Below, one piece after another: positions 43,318 through 53,285 of a stretch of 64,000 bases of DNA (position 1 is the stretch's first letter; every line of letters starts with the position of its first letter). The notes beneath the pieces are model-generated. The model was not told where the DNA came from. It worked only from the letters and a program-made list of their open reading frames with translations, and searched no databases. The stretch lies in NCBI RefSeq assembly GCF_000626715.1, contig NZ_AQRA01000005.1:1-64000 (forward strand), written 5' to 3'. The DNA is from Aquimarina atlantica (lineage in GTDB: Bacteria; Bacteroidota; Bacteroidia; Flavobacteriales; Flavobacteriaceae). A program made the translations under genes and the position numbers.

Positions 43318-45384
43318 ATGAATACTATGGAGAAACTTAAAAACATAGAAGAAGCACTCGGTATACAGTTTGAAAAACATGATTATAGCAAAGAGCAAAC
43401 CAACACCTATGAGTATTTTGAACATTACAAAAGAATAACGACATTAACGATTCAAAATATAAGCATTGATAATCTGGACCTGTTTTTGCATTTGGTTAAA
43501 GAAATATCCAGGTTAACCTTTATCAATTGTACAATTAAGGATATTAGTGACTTAATTAAGTTCGAGTTGTTATATGAGTTCACTATAGATAATGTAACCA
43601 TTGGCAATATAGACATGCTTTATAATAACAAGACTTGTACTACTGCTTACGATGGTAATTTAAAACATATCAATATTAAGAATATGACCATTGACCATCT
43701 AGCGGTATTGCAGCCTATGGCAAAAAAAATCGATCATATTTTTATGACCAATTGTGTTATTCATAATTTTTATGAAGTAAACCTTTTTCCTAAACTATAC
43801 GATTTACGATTAGATGATGTTACCATAGAGCAATCAGACAATGATATCATTCATAAAGCAAAACCAGATAGGAATTTTATCCGTATTTGTCTGACCAATA
43901 TGACCTTTGATACTATAGATATATTTTTACCCATATCAGAAAATGTACAACATATTGATCTTAGTAAGTGTACTATTAATACGATAAGAAATATTCATCA
44001 ATTCTCTAAGTTAGAACGTTTAGATATGGATACCGCTACTGTTATTAAAGATCAAGCGCTATCCAACGATAAAGCAACGGGATTTACCATAAATTACTGT
44101 ATGTTAGGAGAAGAAAGGTCATCTCCAAAAGCAAAAGTCAATTTGCAAAACCTTGCATCTATAGCACATTATATCAAAAACTTAGAGTTTCGTCAATATG
44201 TATCTGGTGATATGACGTTTTTACAACACTTTACCCAGCTCGAAAAATTAGATTTTGAATACAGTACAGTTACCATTGATAATTTTGTACCCATAGCACC
44301 TCAAATAAAGGAATTGTATTTCAGTCAATCAGAATTAAAAGAGACAGCACAATTAAAAGCATTTACACAATTAGAAAAAATCACATTTTACACCAATCCT
44401 CACGAAAAAGGGTTGATTGATTTAAAAAAACTCCTACCGTTAAAACATCAACTTAAAAAATTAAAAATAGATGAAGATGAGGTGAAAAATATATCGTGTA
44501 TCAAAGAATTTACAGTATTAGAATCCTTAGACATAACCGTTACCTCTATTGCCCAGGCCAAAAGTATTGTAGCATTTAAAACCCTTAAACGATTACGGTT
44601 ATTTATAGATATAGAACCCGAACCACTAGATACTATAGCCATAGATGTAAGTGCTCTAACGAACGTAGAGACACTAGAACTTTGGTGTTATTTTTCTATT
44701 GAATTGATAGGAATAGCGTATCTCCAAAAGTTAAAAAATTTTACGCTTTATGGGAATTTAAAAAATACCAGATTAGATACCTTACATAACCTAAAGTACT
44801 TACGATTAGATGAAGATACAGATATAAACGAAATACGTGCCATAAAATCGTTAAAAACATTAGTGCTAGAGGCATCAGAAGCATCTAAAATTGATACTTT
44901 AGAGCAATTTCCTAATATAGAAAATGTAAAGATTAGCGGAACTTCTAAAATTAATTTGGGCAAACTGAGTAAACTTAAAGTTTTAAAAATACAATGGGAC
45001 TTAAATTTAGCAGAAACAACCTGTTTTGATGATTTACCTAACCTTGAAAAACTTGACTTAAGTTGGTGTAATATAAATCACGTAAACAATTTAGAAAAGC
45101 TTACGAAGCTAAAAGTATTAGATTTATCAGAAAATGGTACCATAGAAAATATAGATGGATTGCGAAATCTCAAAAAATTAGAGCAACTTAACTTATACAG
45201 CAATAAAATTTCGGATATCAGTGTGTTAAATACACTACCGTGCTTAACAGAAGTCAATTTAGAGAGTAACGGATTAGACAAGAAAGCATTTTTACAACAA
45301 CTAAACAAACCCGAAATAGCCATTTTTTATGGTTTGCCATTTATACCTTTTAGGATATGGGACGATCAATATTTTGATTTGTAA
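43318..45384 (+). CDS. Large leucine-rich-repeat protein, copy 2
   Basis: 688 aa. Same opening (NIEEALGIQFEKHDYSKEQTNTYE region), same order of LRR units and the same ending (NKPEIAIFYGLPFIPFRIWDDQYFDL, split) as the gene at 38403; both end in four acidic/aromatic residues. The two are tandem paralogs separated by five short genes, and divergence is high in the middle of the repeats. No signal peptide, so presumably cytosolic protein-binding scaffolds. It starts 4 bp after the DUF6000-like gene. Confidence 0.85.
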   Translation: MNTMEKLKNIEEALGIQFEKHDYSKEQTNTYEYFEHYKRITTLTIQNISIDNLDLFLHLVKEISRLTFINCTIKDISDLIKFELLYEFTIDNVTIGNIDMLYNNKTCTTAYDGNLKHINIKNMTIDHLAVLQPMAKKIDHIFMTNCVIHNFYEVNLFPKLYDLRLDDVTIEQSDNDIIHKAKPDRNFIRICLTNMTFDTIDIFLPISENVQHIDLSKCTINTIRNIHQFSKLERLDMDTATVIKDQALSNDKATGFTINYCMLGEERSSPKAKVNLQNLASIAHYIKNLEFRQYVSGDMTFLQHFTQLEKLDFEYSTVTIDNFVPIAPQIKELYFSQSELKETAQLKAFTQLEKITFYTNPHEKGLIDLKKLLPLKHQLKKLKIDEDEVKNISCIKEFTVLESLDITVTSIAQAKSIVAFKTLKRLRLFIDIEPEPLDTIAIDVSALTNVETLELWCYFSIELIGIAYLQKLKNFTLYGNLKNTRLDTLHNLKYLRLDEDTDINEIRAIKSLKTLVLEASEASKIDTLEQFPNIENVKISGTSKINLGKLSKLKVLKIQWDLNLAETTCFDDLPNLEKLDLSWCNINHVNNLEKLTKLKVLDLSENGTIENIDGLRNLKKLEQLNLYSNKISDISVLNTLPCLTEVNLESNGLDKKAFLQQLNKPEIAIFYGLPFIPFRIWDDQYFDL

Positions 45385-45501
45385 AAACCATAATGGATGC
45401 TTTCTCAACGAATTTAGATTGTCAAACCACGAATATTGATTAGAGGTAGTAATGCAAACTAAATATACTTAATATTACATCGCATATTATATCTAAGACG
45501 A

Positions 45502-46299
45502 ATGATAAGATTAGATGAACTACATATTTGGAAAAAATTAAGCAGCCCATATGGAAACTCTGAATTAATACCTTCACTTATTAACGAGCTTTCAAAAACA
45601 TTGGATAAAAAGATTGCGGATGAATTAATCTGGGAATATATTTATCATCAAGGATCAGTATATGAAAATACACTTGCGACCATACCCTATTTATTAAAAA
45701 TAATTGAGGAGTCAGATAACATTGAATTTAATTTGGATGTTATAGCTTCTCTGGGAGTTGTTTTAATTGACCTTGACAACATATCGTACATAGAACAAGT
45801 ATTCAAAGAAAATAATCTTGATGAAAAGGAAAAAAATAGCATTCAGATAACATTTATTGATGCTGTAGAAAAGTTTAAGAGCTTAGTAAATCATTATGTG
45901 ACTAATACCAAGATTTTAGATGAGGAATCCAAGCGATTTTATTTAATAGCATTTTTAGTTTCAATAAAAAGACATAAAGAAGCTGAAATATTTAAAACTT
46001 TCAATATAAATGACGAATATATTTTTGTATGCCCTAACTGCGAAGAAGAAACCTTCTTATGGAATGAAGAAAATGTTTTAAATGCGTATAGTAGAGATCC
46101 TACCACCAACAAAAACCAAGAAAAGTTAAGAATTGTTTTAAACGAATCTAATGTAAGTCTTAAGTGGTTAGAAAAACCAATTGACATAATGAATATTAAT
46201 TCGTTAAGACCATTAATTCAATATTTTAAAGGAGATATAAATTGTCATAGTTGTAATAAAAAACACAACGTATTTACAGGAATAATGAATAGTATATAA
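45502..46299 (+). CDS. Zinc-ribbon/HEAT-like hypothetical protein
   Basis: 265 aa. The N-terminal 130 residues are helical HEAT-like (ELIWEYIYHQGSVYENTLATIPYLLKI), resembling immunity proteins with HEAT repeats. Cys pairs CPNCEEE (about 176-182) and CHSCNKKH (about 249-256) could form one zinc ribbon. No signal peptide. Preceded by a 117-bp gap with no clear signal. Confidence 0.65.
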   Translation: MIRLDELHIWKKLSSPYGNSELIPSLINELSKTLDKKIADELIWEYIYHQGSVYENTLATIPYLLKIIEESDNIEFNLDVIASLGVVLIDLDNISYIEQVFKENNLDEKEKNSIQITFIDAVEKFKSLVNHYVTNTKILDEESKRFYLIAFLVSIKRHKEAEIFKTFNINDEYIFVCPNCEEETFLWNEENVLNAYSRDPTTNKNQEKLRIVLNESNVSLKWLEKPIDIMNINSLRPLIQYFKGDINCHSCNKKHNVFTGIMNSI

Positions 46300-46460
46300 A
46301 AACTATAATAATCAATTTGATAGTTTATTTGTGATTTATAGGATGCAATCATACAATACAAAAGATGTTAGCTATCACTATAAAAACAAAACTTTTACAA
46401 ATTCATCTAATGCAAAAAACAAAGTTGGTCTTGTACCCGATACGTCAAAGGTCTTAAAAA

Positions 46461-46859
46461 ATGAAAATCATACTATTTATTGTCATAGCACTTTTAGTTT
46501 TATCGACCCTTATTGTGTTAAGATACCGACTGGTTCGCTCTAAAATAATTAGAGGAGAATCAGAAGTAAAATATAAAATGATTGACCTGGGACAGAAGGA
46601 TATTTTCAGACATGGGTTAGAATCTTTACTGGGAAAAAAAAGAGTATTCTTAAGAACAAAAAATAAAGATATCGAATGGCTATATATATCTAAAATCGAT
46701 TTCAAGAAGCTTCATCCCGAAAGTCCAATAAAAATGAAGGAGAAGAACTACACCATAAAATTCAACTATGAAACAAAGCGCTTAATTTTTGGAGGTTATG
46801 CCTGTGCAAAAATTATTTCTTTCGAAAAAATTAATAAAACTCCCGAAGTGTTAAAATGA
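46461..46859 (+). CDS. Single-pass membrane protein, 132 aa
   Basis: One N-terminal transmembrane helix (about 3-20) followed by a basic/acidic cytosolic domain ([28 protein letters not shown]). Overlaps the next gene by 4 bp (ATGA). A competing frame at 46331-46543 is rejected because it is off-frame and covers this start. Confidence 0.6.
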   Translation: MKIILFIVIALLVLSTLIVLRYRLVRSKIIRGESEVKYKMIDLGQKDIFRHGLESLLGKKRVFLRTKNKDIEWLYISKIDFKKLHPESPIKMKEKNYTIKFNYETKRLIFGGYACAKIISFEKINKTPEVLK

Positions 46860-47362
46860 CAAAAAGCAAAATTAAATTAAGATTTATCCTATGGTTCATA
46901 TCCATGAGTCTAAGTACAATGGGGTTACTTTTACTCATAGGGTTACTTCTAAAAACACTTTTATATGAAGGAATTGAGACATTTCTGCTTTTCATGGTAT
47001 TCCTATTGAGTCTAATCGTAATGGTAGTGCTCATTATTTTTAAAGACTTTAAATACATCGTTATAGATCAAGAAGCCCAAACAATTAGGTGGCGTTCGAT
47101 ATATTATCCTTTAGGAAAAACAGCCAGGTTAAAAGACTTTAAAGGATATATAAAATCTGTAGAGTATGGTCGGTATGAAGATTATAGGACAGTTCATCTT
47201 GTAGATAAATCATCCAGAACCTCATTTAAAATAAACGGATTGTTCTACGAAAATTTTGACGAAATTTATGAAGCAATTGAGCTAAAAGAAATAAAAAAAT
47301 ACCATTTCGGCTTTTGGAAATATCTAAAACTAATCTGTACAGGAAGAATTCAAATAGAATAA
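46856..47362 (+). CDS. Two-pass membrane protein, 168 aa
   Basis: Two transmembrane helices (about 9-33 and 42-61), then a cytosolic domain with [22 protein letters not shown] (split) of the PH-like kind. Translationally coupled to the preceding membrane protein, so they may form a pair that protects the membrane. Function unknown. Confidence 0.6.
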   Translation: MTKSKIKLRFILWFISMSLSTMGLLLLIGLLLKTLLYEGIETFLLFMVFLLSLIVMVVLIIFKDFKYIVIDQEAQTIRWRSIYYPLGKTARLKDFKGYIKSVEYGRYEDYRTVHLVDKSSRTSFKINGLFYENFDEIYEAIELKEIKKYHFGFWKYLKLICTGRIQIE

Positions 47363-47399
47363 ATGCAGATGTTAGCGCTCTAAAAAACGAAAAAAACAG

Positions 47400-47906
47400 A
47401 TGAAACTAACAACACCCATAGAAATTGATTTACTACAGTTTTTTAAAACAGGAAAGTTTGACTATCTAAAACTGGGACAAACCAAAGAGTGGATTGTAAA
47501 CAATTTTCCTGACCCTGATTGTTTTGGAGCTGATTTTTTGACAGAGGAGGTTAATATCTGGACCTATGGGGGGATCGAACTGCATTTTGAAAATGAAAAA
47601 CTCTATTTAATATTTTCAGATTATTGGTATGAAGGGAAATTGGACAGCAGTAGCCAACTAAAATTAAACAAATGGATCTTCGAAGATATTAGCCAGCTCA
47701 ACCTGTTATTTGTGATAACAAAACTAAACGAACATAATATTGATTATAAAAAGAAAACCGATAACCTGGGGGTTTTATTACGATTAAAGAGCGGTGTTGA
47801 ATTAACCTTTGAAAATATTGATGACGTTGAGGGGTTAAACTCAAACAGTTTTCAATTAACTTCTTTTTCCCTGGTAGAAGAAAACCCATACCGCTGGAAA
47901 GAGTAA
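47400..47906 (+). CDS. Hypothetical immunity-array protein, 168 aa
   Basis: Cytosolic beta-alpha protein. It opens MKLTTPIEIDLLQFFKTGKFDYLKLGQTK and contains ELHFENEKLYLIFSDYW. The opening F-x-x-TGKFxxIxxG pattern is shared with the truncated frame at 60300-60395, hinting at a common family. Acidic and soluble, no catalytic motif. Family not identified. Confidence 0.6.
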   Translation: MKLTTPIEIDLLQFFKTGKFDYLKLGQTKEWIVNNFPDPDCFGADFLTEEVNIWTYGGIELHFENEKLYLIFSDYWYEGKLDSSSQLKLNKWIFEDISQLNLLFVITKLNEHNIDYKKKTDNLGVLLRLKSGVELTFENIDDVEGLNSNSFQLTSFSLVEENPYRWKE

Positions 47907-47915
47907 TGTTTTAGT

Positions 47916-48347
47916 ATGAGTAGTAGAGATCGCTATACCGAAATAATTAACGGAATGAAATCTGACGATAAACAGCTGCAATGGCACACTATGGTCAAAT
48001 GGTGTACACTATGGATTGATGTTGAAAAAAAGGAATTAAAACCACTTCTTGAATTAATAAAAGAGTGTAAAGAAGTCGGTTTTTGGGAGTGCTACTATCC
48101 TAGCCAATCGCATTATGCCTTAGGGCTTTCCTTAGGTAAAAACTATGATGAACGGTATAATTTACCCATGGTATATATCAGATATAACGCAGATAAAAAC
48201 AACTTTGACGTTCAATACCAAAAAGGACAAGGAGGAGAAACCACCAGAGTAGATTGTGGAAGCAAACTCTCAGAAAACCATTTTAAAAGCATCACACATT
48301 GGTTAGGCGATAAAAAGAACAACAGCAGAGACCCAGAAAATGAATAA
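47916..48347 (+). CDS. Hypothetical protein, 143 aa
   Basis: Cytosolic, basic-acidic with Trp-rich stretches (HTMVKWCTLWIDVEKK, GFWECYYPSQSHYALGLSLG). Overlaps the next gene by 8 bp. Not recognised. Confidence 0.6.
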   Translation: MSSRDRYTEIINGMKSDDKQLQWHTMVKWCTLWIDVEKKELKPLLELIKECKEVGFWECYYPSQSHYALGLSLGKNYDERYNLPMVYIRYNADKNNFDVQYQKGQGGETTRVDCGSKLSENHFKSITHWLGDKKNNSRDPENE

Positions 48348-48957
48348 AAAAGAAGCATTGATCCAGGAGATACAGGAAGCATTTAAAGGCGTAAAGCTCG
48401 ATGAGGGTATAGGTCTATGGGAAGCACAAGGACATGATGATAGAGTAAGTGATGTAGAATGTAAAAAGCTAAGAGCTAAAGATGAAAAAGAAGATTGGAA
48501 TAATATCCCATTAATTCATCTATATCAATGTAGTAGTTCATTAACATTTTTTGATGCCAAAGGAATGCGTTTTCATACGCCCATGTTTTTACTATATGCC
48601 ATAGGAGTTTTTCAAAAAGAACAAGAAGAATTGCAAAAGAAAGGACTTTTGAATGGCTGTTCTGACCCTGATATTGAAAATAGGTTACAAACTATTACCG
48701 ATTACGCTCAAGATTCATTAGGGTACCAACAATTATATACCAAACCATTTTCATTATTTTCTGGCAAGCAATTAAAATGCATTCTAAAATTCCTTGAGTT
48801 TAAATTGAGTGAATTAGAAATGTATTATAAAAGTAATGATGCAAAAGAACTAGGTTTATTACCTACAGCAGTTAAATACAACAAGGACTATATGCAATTG
48901 CAAGAAGCATTAAACTGTTGGATACATAATTTTAAAATCGAATACGTGTTGAAATGA
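48340..48957 (+). CDS. DUF6714-like immunity protein
   Basis: 205 aa. The opening helix (ALIQEIQEAFKGVKLDEGIGLWEAQGHDD, split), RAKDEKEDWNNIP and SSLTFFDAKGMRFHTPMFLLYAIG match my recall of DUF6714. Cytosolic. Overlaps its upstream neighbour by 8 bp. Family name unverified. A relic C-terminal stretch (HKYIDFDQMIPSDLEQSS ending in TAA at 49020-49022) follows in the 203-bp gap 48958-49160 and may be the tail of another lost gene. Confidence 0.7.
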   Translation: MNKKEALIQEIQEAFKGVKLDEGIGLWEAQGHDDRVSDVECKKLRAKDEKEDWNNIPLIHLYQCSSSLTFFDAKGMRFHTPMFLLYAIGVFQKEQEELQKKGLLNGCSDPDIENRLQTITDYAQDSLGYQQLYTKPFSLFSGKQLKCILKFLEFKLSELEMYYKSNDAKELGLLPTAVKYNKDYMQLQEALNCWIHNFKIEYVLK

Positions 48958-49160
48958 CCATAAGTATATTGATTTCGATCAAATGATACCTTCAGATTTA
49001 GAACAATCTTCTCGTATGTAATAACAAGAAAACTTTTTAAGAGTCGATTTTTTGCAAATATTAATTCTTCCTCTACGAATATAGGTTAACTATAGTACAC
49101 TAACATAAATAAGCTTAAATTAGTTACATACTAAAAATGGTATAAACCTTTAAAATCAAA

Positions 49161-49541
49161 ATGAAACTAAAACTACTAACCATCTTACTTGCAATTTCAA
49201 CAATACTGCTTGGAGGATTAGCATACTGGTACTATTTGGAAGCAAATTTTAGTGCCAAAGTAATTAAAGATAGAGAATTAACAATTACGAATTACAAAAA
49301 AGTAGTTAATGCAATTGGAAGAAGTGGTGGTGTGCATGTCAATAAGCTAAAAACAGAACTAAAAAAGGAGTTTGATCTTAACGAAAAAATTGGCTATAGT
49401 GACCATAGTAAAGAATATTATTATGTCCTATATCCAAAGAAATATGAAGTGAATTCTAGAGAAATATGGGATTTTAGGGGGCTTGAATTAACTCTTGACG
49501 AACAAAAAGCGTTCAAAACCATACATATGTATAAACCTTAA
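49161..49541 (+). CDS. Membrane-anchored hypothetical protein, 126 aa
   Basis: One N-terminal hydrophobic helix (about 5-22), then a small soluble domain with GRSGGVHVNKLKTELKKEF and KYEVNSREIWDF. Ends 1 bp before the ATG at 49543. Not recognised. Confidence 0.55.
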   Translation: MKLKLLTILLAISTILLGGLAYWYYLEANFSAKVIKDRELTITNYKKVVNAIGRSGGVHVNKLKTELKKEFDLNEKIGYSDHSKEYYYVLYPKKYEVNSREIWDFRGLELTLDEQKAFKTIHMYKP

Positions 49542-49542
49542 T

Positions 49543-50571
49543 ATGGTCATGAGGTACTGTTTAATATATAGAGTAAATTTTTTCATTGCATTACTATTAT
49601 TTTTTAAATTCAATAGTTATGCGCAGCAAAATGGGATTGTTCGTTTTGAAAACGACACCATAGCCATAAAAAAGCAAAACGATTCTATTTACTTTTATAC
49701 TAGTTTAGGTGAGTTAAGAAAGATCGTTAATTTAAACAGTAAAAAATCTACTCCTTATGGAGTACCAAAGGAAGTACAAGATATTATCTACAATGGGGAA
49801 ATTCCGGAATGCATAGAAATTTCAGAAGAAACATTTCCTTCCTATTTATATACAAATCGATATGTTGATGCAGGCATAGTACTTTGCTCTGTAAATTACT
49901 TTTATAATGATTTAGGCTTACAAACAGGATATAAAGAAATTTGTCCAAACGATATTGCAGATGGAGATGACCATCATTTTGGAAGTGAAAACCTCTATAA
50001 ATACAATAAATATGGGTTATTGATAGAAAAAGAAAATAGTATATTTAGATATAATAACAAGGGGCAGTTAATTGAAAAGTGTTATCGCAATGCGAAATCC
50101 AAAAAAATATCCTGTTCCAGAAAGTACAAGTACCAGGATGATAAATTGATTGCATCTACAAACACCACAAAAGATGGCAAAAACGATCTGGATTATACAT
50201 ACAATAACAAAGGACTACTATCAGAAATCATAAAAAATAAGCGAAGTAAAATAGTATTAGAATACAATAAGCACAATAAAATAATCAAAGTTAGTGACGT
50301 AAAAACATGGCGAAATAAAACATTTAAAAACACGCGTTTAATCTATCACTACAACCCTCAAAATAGAATTATTAAAATTAGTACATACACACATTATCCA
50401 GATTTCCCTTTTGAAGACTGGGATTTTGTATATGATACTAATGGAAACCTCATTCAAAAGAAATTGAATGGAAAACTAATAGGGAGTTACCAATATGACG
50501 ATAAAGGAACTTTAATCTACCTAGACAGTAACAGACGGTGGGGAGAAGACAAAGGACATATAACCTACTAA
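49543..50571 (+). CDS. Secreted YD/RHS-like repeat protein
   Basis: 342 aa from the ATG at 49543; a start at 49495 would lie inside the previous gene, and a second ATG follows at 49549. A signal peptide ends in SYAQ. Residues about 155-340 carry short YD-type units (YNKYGLLIEKEN, YNNKGQLIEKC, YDTNGNLIQKK, YDDKGTLIYLD), as in RHS/YD-repeat proteins. Length and single chain argue against a full RHS toxin. It could be a toxin-surface decoy or an inactive shell. Inference. Confidence 0.65.
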   Translation: MVMRYCLIYRVNFFIALLLFFKFNSYAQQNGIVRFENDTIAIKKQNDSIYFYTSLGELRKIVNLNSKKSTPYGVPKEVQDIIYNGEIPECIEISEETFPSYLYTNRYVDAGIVLCSVNYFYNDLGLQTGYKEICPNDIADGDDHHFGSENLYKYNKYGLLIEKENSIFRYNNKGQLIEKCYRNAKSKKISCSRKYKYQDDKLIASTNTTKDGKNDLDYTYNNKGLLSEIIKNKRSKIVLEYNKHNKIIKVSDVKTWRNKTFKNTRLIYHYNPQNRIIKISTYTHYPDFPFEDWDFVYDTNGNLIQKKLNGKLIGSYQYDDKGTLIYLDSNRRWGEDKGHITY

Positions 50572-50589
50572 CTAATTTAAACTAAACAA

Positions 50590-50820
50590 ATGAAACATGT
50601 ACTGTCTATACTAACTATAATGCTAGGGTTAATAACCATTTTCTGTATAGGGATGTTTTTACAAAGAGCCAATATCGAATACAATGCTAATGGCAGGTTT
50701 TTATCCCCAGATGGTGTTGTTTATTACGAGCAAGCAAAACAAGTATATGGCATTTTAGCACTTTTAGGAGTGTTTCTTACAGGAACACTCATATATAAAC
50801 AGATAAAGAAAAACAATTGA
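50590..50820 (+). CDS. Small two-helix membrane protein, 76 aa
   Basis: Two transmembrane segments (about 3-23 and 50-69) joined by a short loop NIEYNANGRFLSPDGV. Stop overlaps the next gene by 4 bp. Unknown function. Confidence 0.6.
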   Translation: MKHVLSILTIMLGLITIFCIGMFLQRANIEYNANGRFLSPDGVVYYEQAKQVYGILALLGVFLTGTLIYKQIKKNN

Positions 50821-52418
50821 AAATAATTACCATCATTTTTACAACTTTTATTTCTCTGAACATATATAGTCAGGAGTATTATTTTATAAATGCTAAAAAC
50901 GGCTTAAATGTGCGTTCTGGCAGTGATTTATCATCATCAAAAGTTGCTAAAATTCCATATGGAGTTTTAGTAGAAAAAATATTCGATACCAACAAAAAAA
51001 TGACCATTAATGATAACGGAAAAATAATCGCAGGAAACTGGGTAAAAATAAAATATAACAACTATTTGTATTTAGTATCAAAAGAAACCGAACCATTCGT
51101 AAAAGAAGGGTATGTATTTGATGGTTATTTAAAAAAAATAATAGATGATAGCATCATAAATAGATCTCAAATAAGTAGTGTCGAATTTAATGAATTAAAA
51201 CAGAAATCATCCAGACAAATTCATAAGCCAAAGAAAATAGGTAGCCTGGATTCTATTAAAAAGATGCTGAAAAATCACATAGAATGGACTACTAAATTTG
51301 AAAGTGAAGAACATAAAAGAGATGATTTAATTAAAAGCATTAAAACAAAAAACGGACAAAAACTAAGGGTAAATCACAATAGTGCAGAGGATTATGTATT
51401 TGCTGCAGGTTGGTCAGGATATTATCCAGAATATGATATTTTAGTTTTAGAAGGAGGACATAGTATCGATGTCTGTTTTTCAATCCAAACTGGAGAAACT
51501 GAATTAACTATAGGCAATCCCGAGTATATAATTCCATCACCCCAAAATACACATCGTTTAAATGGTATTTTTGGAGGGCATGAATGTATTACTTATTTTT
51601 TGCAAAAAAAGATAAACGATGAGTTTACGTATTTAACCCAGTTTGATAATAATTACGATATCTGCACCTTCAAAGAGTTTTATTGGATAAATGAAACTAC
51701 ATTTATCTATAAGATAATTAGTCACAAAGGCGATGCTATTTTTTTTAAAACAGAAATAAAAGACTATGCTGTAGAATTGCCTGCGTCAGGCACAAAATTA
51801 AGTGATCTTATACCCCAGGGGTGGAAAGTTTTGTCTACTTCATCTGGGGATTTAAATAATGACAACATAGATGATGTAGTCTTTGCAATACAAAATACAT
51901 TACCAGAAAATTTAGAATTTAATGATGGTCCTGGAATTGATACACTTGATCTCAATCCAAGAGTTTTGGGGATATATTTTGGAAAATCGGATCATATTTT
52001 CGAAAAGAAACTACAATCAAATGAATTCATCATATTACGAGATTCACCAACAATGGATGAACCCTTCGATGGTGTAAAAATCCTTGATAATGGAGATTTA
52101 CAGATTGATTTTCATTTTTGGTACAGTGCAGGCAGTTGGCAAATGTCAGACCATCAATATACATTTCGATATCAAAACAAGGCTTTTGAATTAATAACTT
52201 ATGAATCAAGTGAACGGCATAGAGGTTCTGGCGAAGAAACTGATTACAAGGTTAATTTTATCACTAAAAAAATGAATACCTCAAGAATGTATTTCGATGA
52301 TGAAACTGATGAAAAAAACGAAGAAGATCTTCAGAAAAAAATTGAAATACAACAACTTAAATCCTTAAAATCATTAGGCAAACCATTTGAATGGGAATTT
52401 CAAGGTATAAGGATATAA
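50817..52418 (+). CDS. Secreted SH3-like domain protein, 533 aa
   Basis: TTG start overlapping the previous stop; a signal peptide follows at once (about 1-19, ending NIYSQ). Residues about 20-90 form an SH3b-like domain (YYFINAKNGLNVRSGSDLSSSK then GVLVEKIFD). The remainder is a larger beta-rich part with FG-GAP-like DLNNDNIDDVVFAIQ (about 344-358), ending KPFEWEFQGIRI. Envelope-associated binding protein; function unknown. Confidence 0.65.
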   Translation: MKIITIIFTTFISLNIYSQEYYFINAKNGLNVRSGSDLSSSKVAKIPYGVLVEKIFDTNKKMTINDNGKIIAGNWVKIKYNNYLYLVSKETEPFVKEGYVFDGYLKKIIDDSIINRSQISSVEFNELKQKSSRQIHKPKKIGSLDSIKKMLKNHIEWTTKFESEEHKRDDLIKSIKTKNGQKLRVNHNSAEDYVFAAGWSGYYPEYDILVLEGGHSIDVCFSIQTGETELTIGNPEYIIPSPQNTHRLNGIFGGHECITYFLQKKINDEFTYLTQFDNNYDICTFKEFYWINETTFIYKIISHKGDAIFFKTEIKDYAVELPASGTKLSDLIPQGWKVLSTSSGDLNNDNIDDVVFAIQNTLPENLEFNDGPGIDTLDLNPRVLGIYFGKSDHIFEKKLQSNEFIILRDSPTMDEPFDGVKILDNGDLQIDFHFWYSAGSWQMSDHQYTFRYQNKAFELITYESSERHRGSGEETDYKVNFITKKMNTSRMYFDDETDEKNEEDLQKKIEIQQLKSLKSLGKPFEWEFQGIRI

Positions 52419-52425
52419 TCATAAA

Positions 52426-52728
52426 ATGCAAAAAGAAGGAAAAATATATATTGATTTCAATGCAATGATAACATGTGATTTGGTACTGTTATCAAAAACC
52501 GATTTCAAAAAAGATGCAGACGGAAATACAATAGAACTCAAAGAAGGAATGAACATCTGTGTGTATATGGATGATGAAGACGAATTTGGAAAACCAGACA
52601 ATTTAATTGCCTGTGGAACAGTAGAACCCAATAACAGCGGTGCATTTACCAGCTGTAAATGGAATATACGTATCGATGAAAACGGAATTCGTCATGAGTC
52701 AGAATTAAATAATAATCACGGATGCTAG
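52426..52728 (+). CDS. Hypothetical beta protein, 100 aa
   Basis: Cytosolic. KIYIDFNAMITCDLVLLSKTDFKKDADGN suggests a beta-strand start; a Cys trio (CDLV, ICVYMD, ACGTVE) is scattered. Overlaps the next gene by 7 bp. Not recognised. Confidence 0.6.
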   Translation: MQKEGKIYIDFNAMITCDLVLLSKTDFKKDADGNTIELKEGMNICVYMDDEDEFGKPDNLIACGTVEPNNSGAFTSCKWNIRIDENGIRHESELNNNHGC

Positions 52729-53273
52729 AAGAAGCCAAAAAAGAATTATATCGTAATAAGCACCTTTTAATTATAGGGAAATCCGAAACAGACCGAAGGC
52801 TGTTTATTAACAATCTGATAGAAGGTGTTCATAGAGAAGTGGTTAGAACCCCAAGAGGAATAACAACATTAGACGATTATGCAGATTTTATTAAAAAAGT
52901 AAAAATGTATAACCCCGATTACAAAACAGCTGGATACCCCCCTTTTCCAGCATTACAATTGGTGTATTCGCATCATGATATATTACGTAAAGAGGATAAT
53001 AGTTGTTTGATGATAATAGATGAATTAGATCAAATCAACCCTAAAGAAGTGGGCTATGTAGAAAGAACCATTAAAATTTTAATTGAACGATTGGATGATC
53101 TAAAAAAAGGTGAAAAATCAATTCAATTAATCGTTTCACAAGAAAACGAAAATGATTTAATAGATAAATTAGCAAAACGAGACAATGTATACGGATCAAA
53201 TAGGAATGCTAGAAGAACCTACAAACAAATTGTAGAGCAAAACCTTAAAATTATAGATATTTCGGGATACTAA
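52722..53273 (+). CDS. P-loop-like protein with degenerate Walker A
   Basis: 183 aa. LLIIGKSETDRRLFINNL (about 14-31) looks like a P-loop with the GxxxxGK(T/S) spacing disturbed (GKSET without the first Gly), followed after about 80 residues by a clear Walker B/sensor-like CLMIIDELDQINP (about 96-108) and HHDILRKEDN. It appears to be a truncated AAA/STAND-like domain. In the array this size is unusual. A lost ATPase activity is possible. Confidence 0.55.
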   Translation: MLEEAKKELYRNKHLLIIGKSETDRRLFINNLIEGVHREVVRTPRGITTLDDYADFIKKVKMYNPDYKTAGYPPFPALQLVYSHHDILRKEDNSCLMIIDELDQINPKEVGYVERTIKILIERLDDLKKGEKSIQLIVSQENENDLIDKLAKRDNVYGSNRNARRTYKQIVEQNLKIIDISGY

Positions 53274-53285
53274 TCCATTGATACT

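Noticed and set aside
46331..46543. 70-codon frame between two array genes
   Set aside because: It overlaps the start of the better supported gene at 46461, is unlike any protein in composition, and has no start context.
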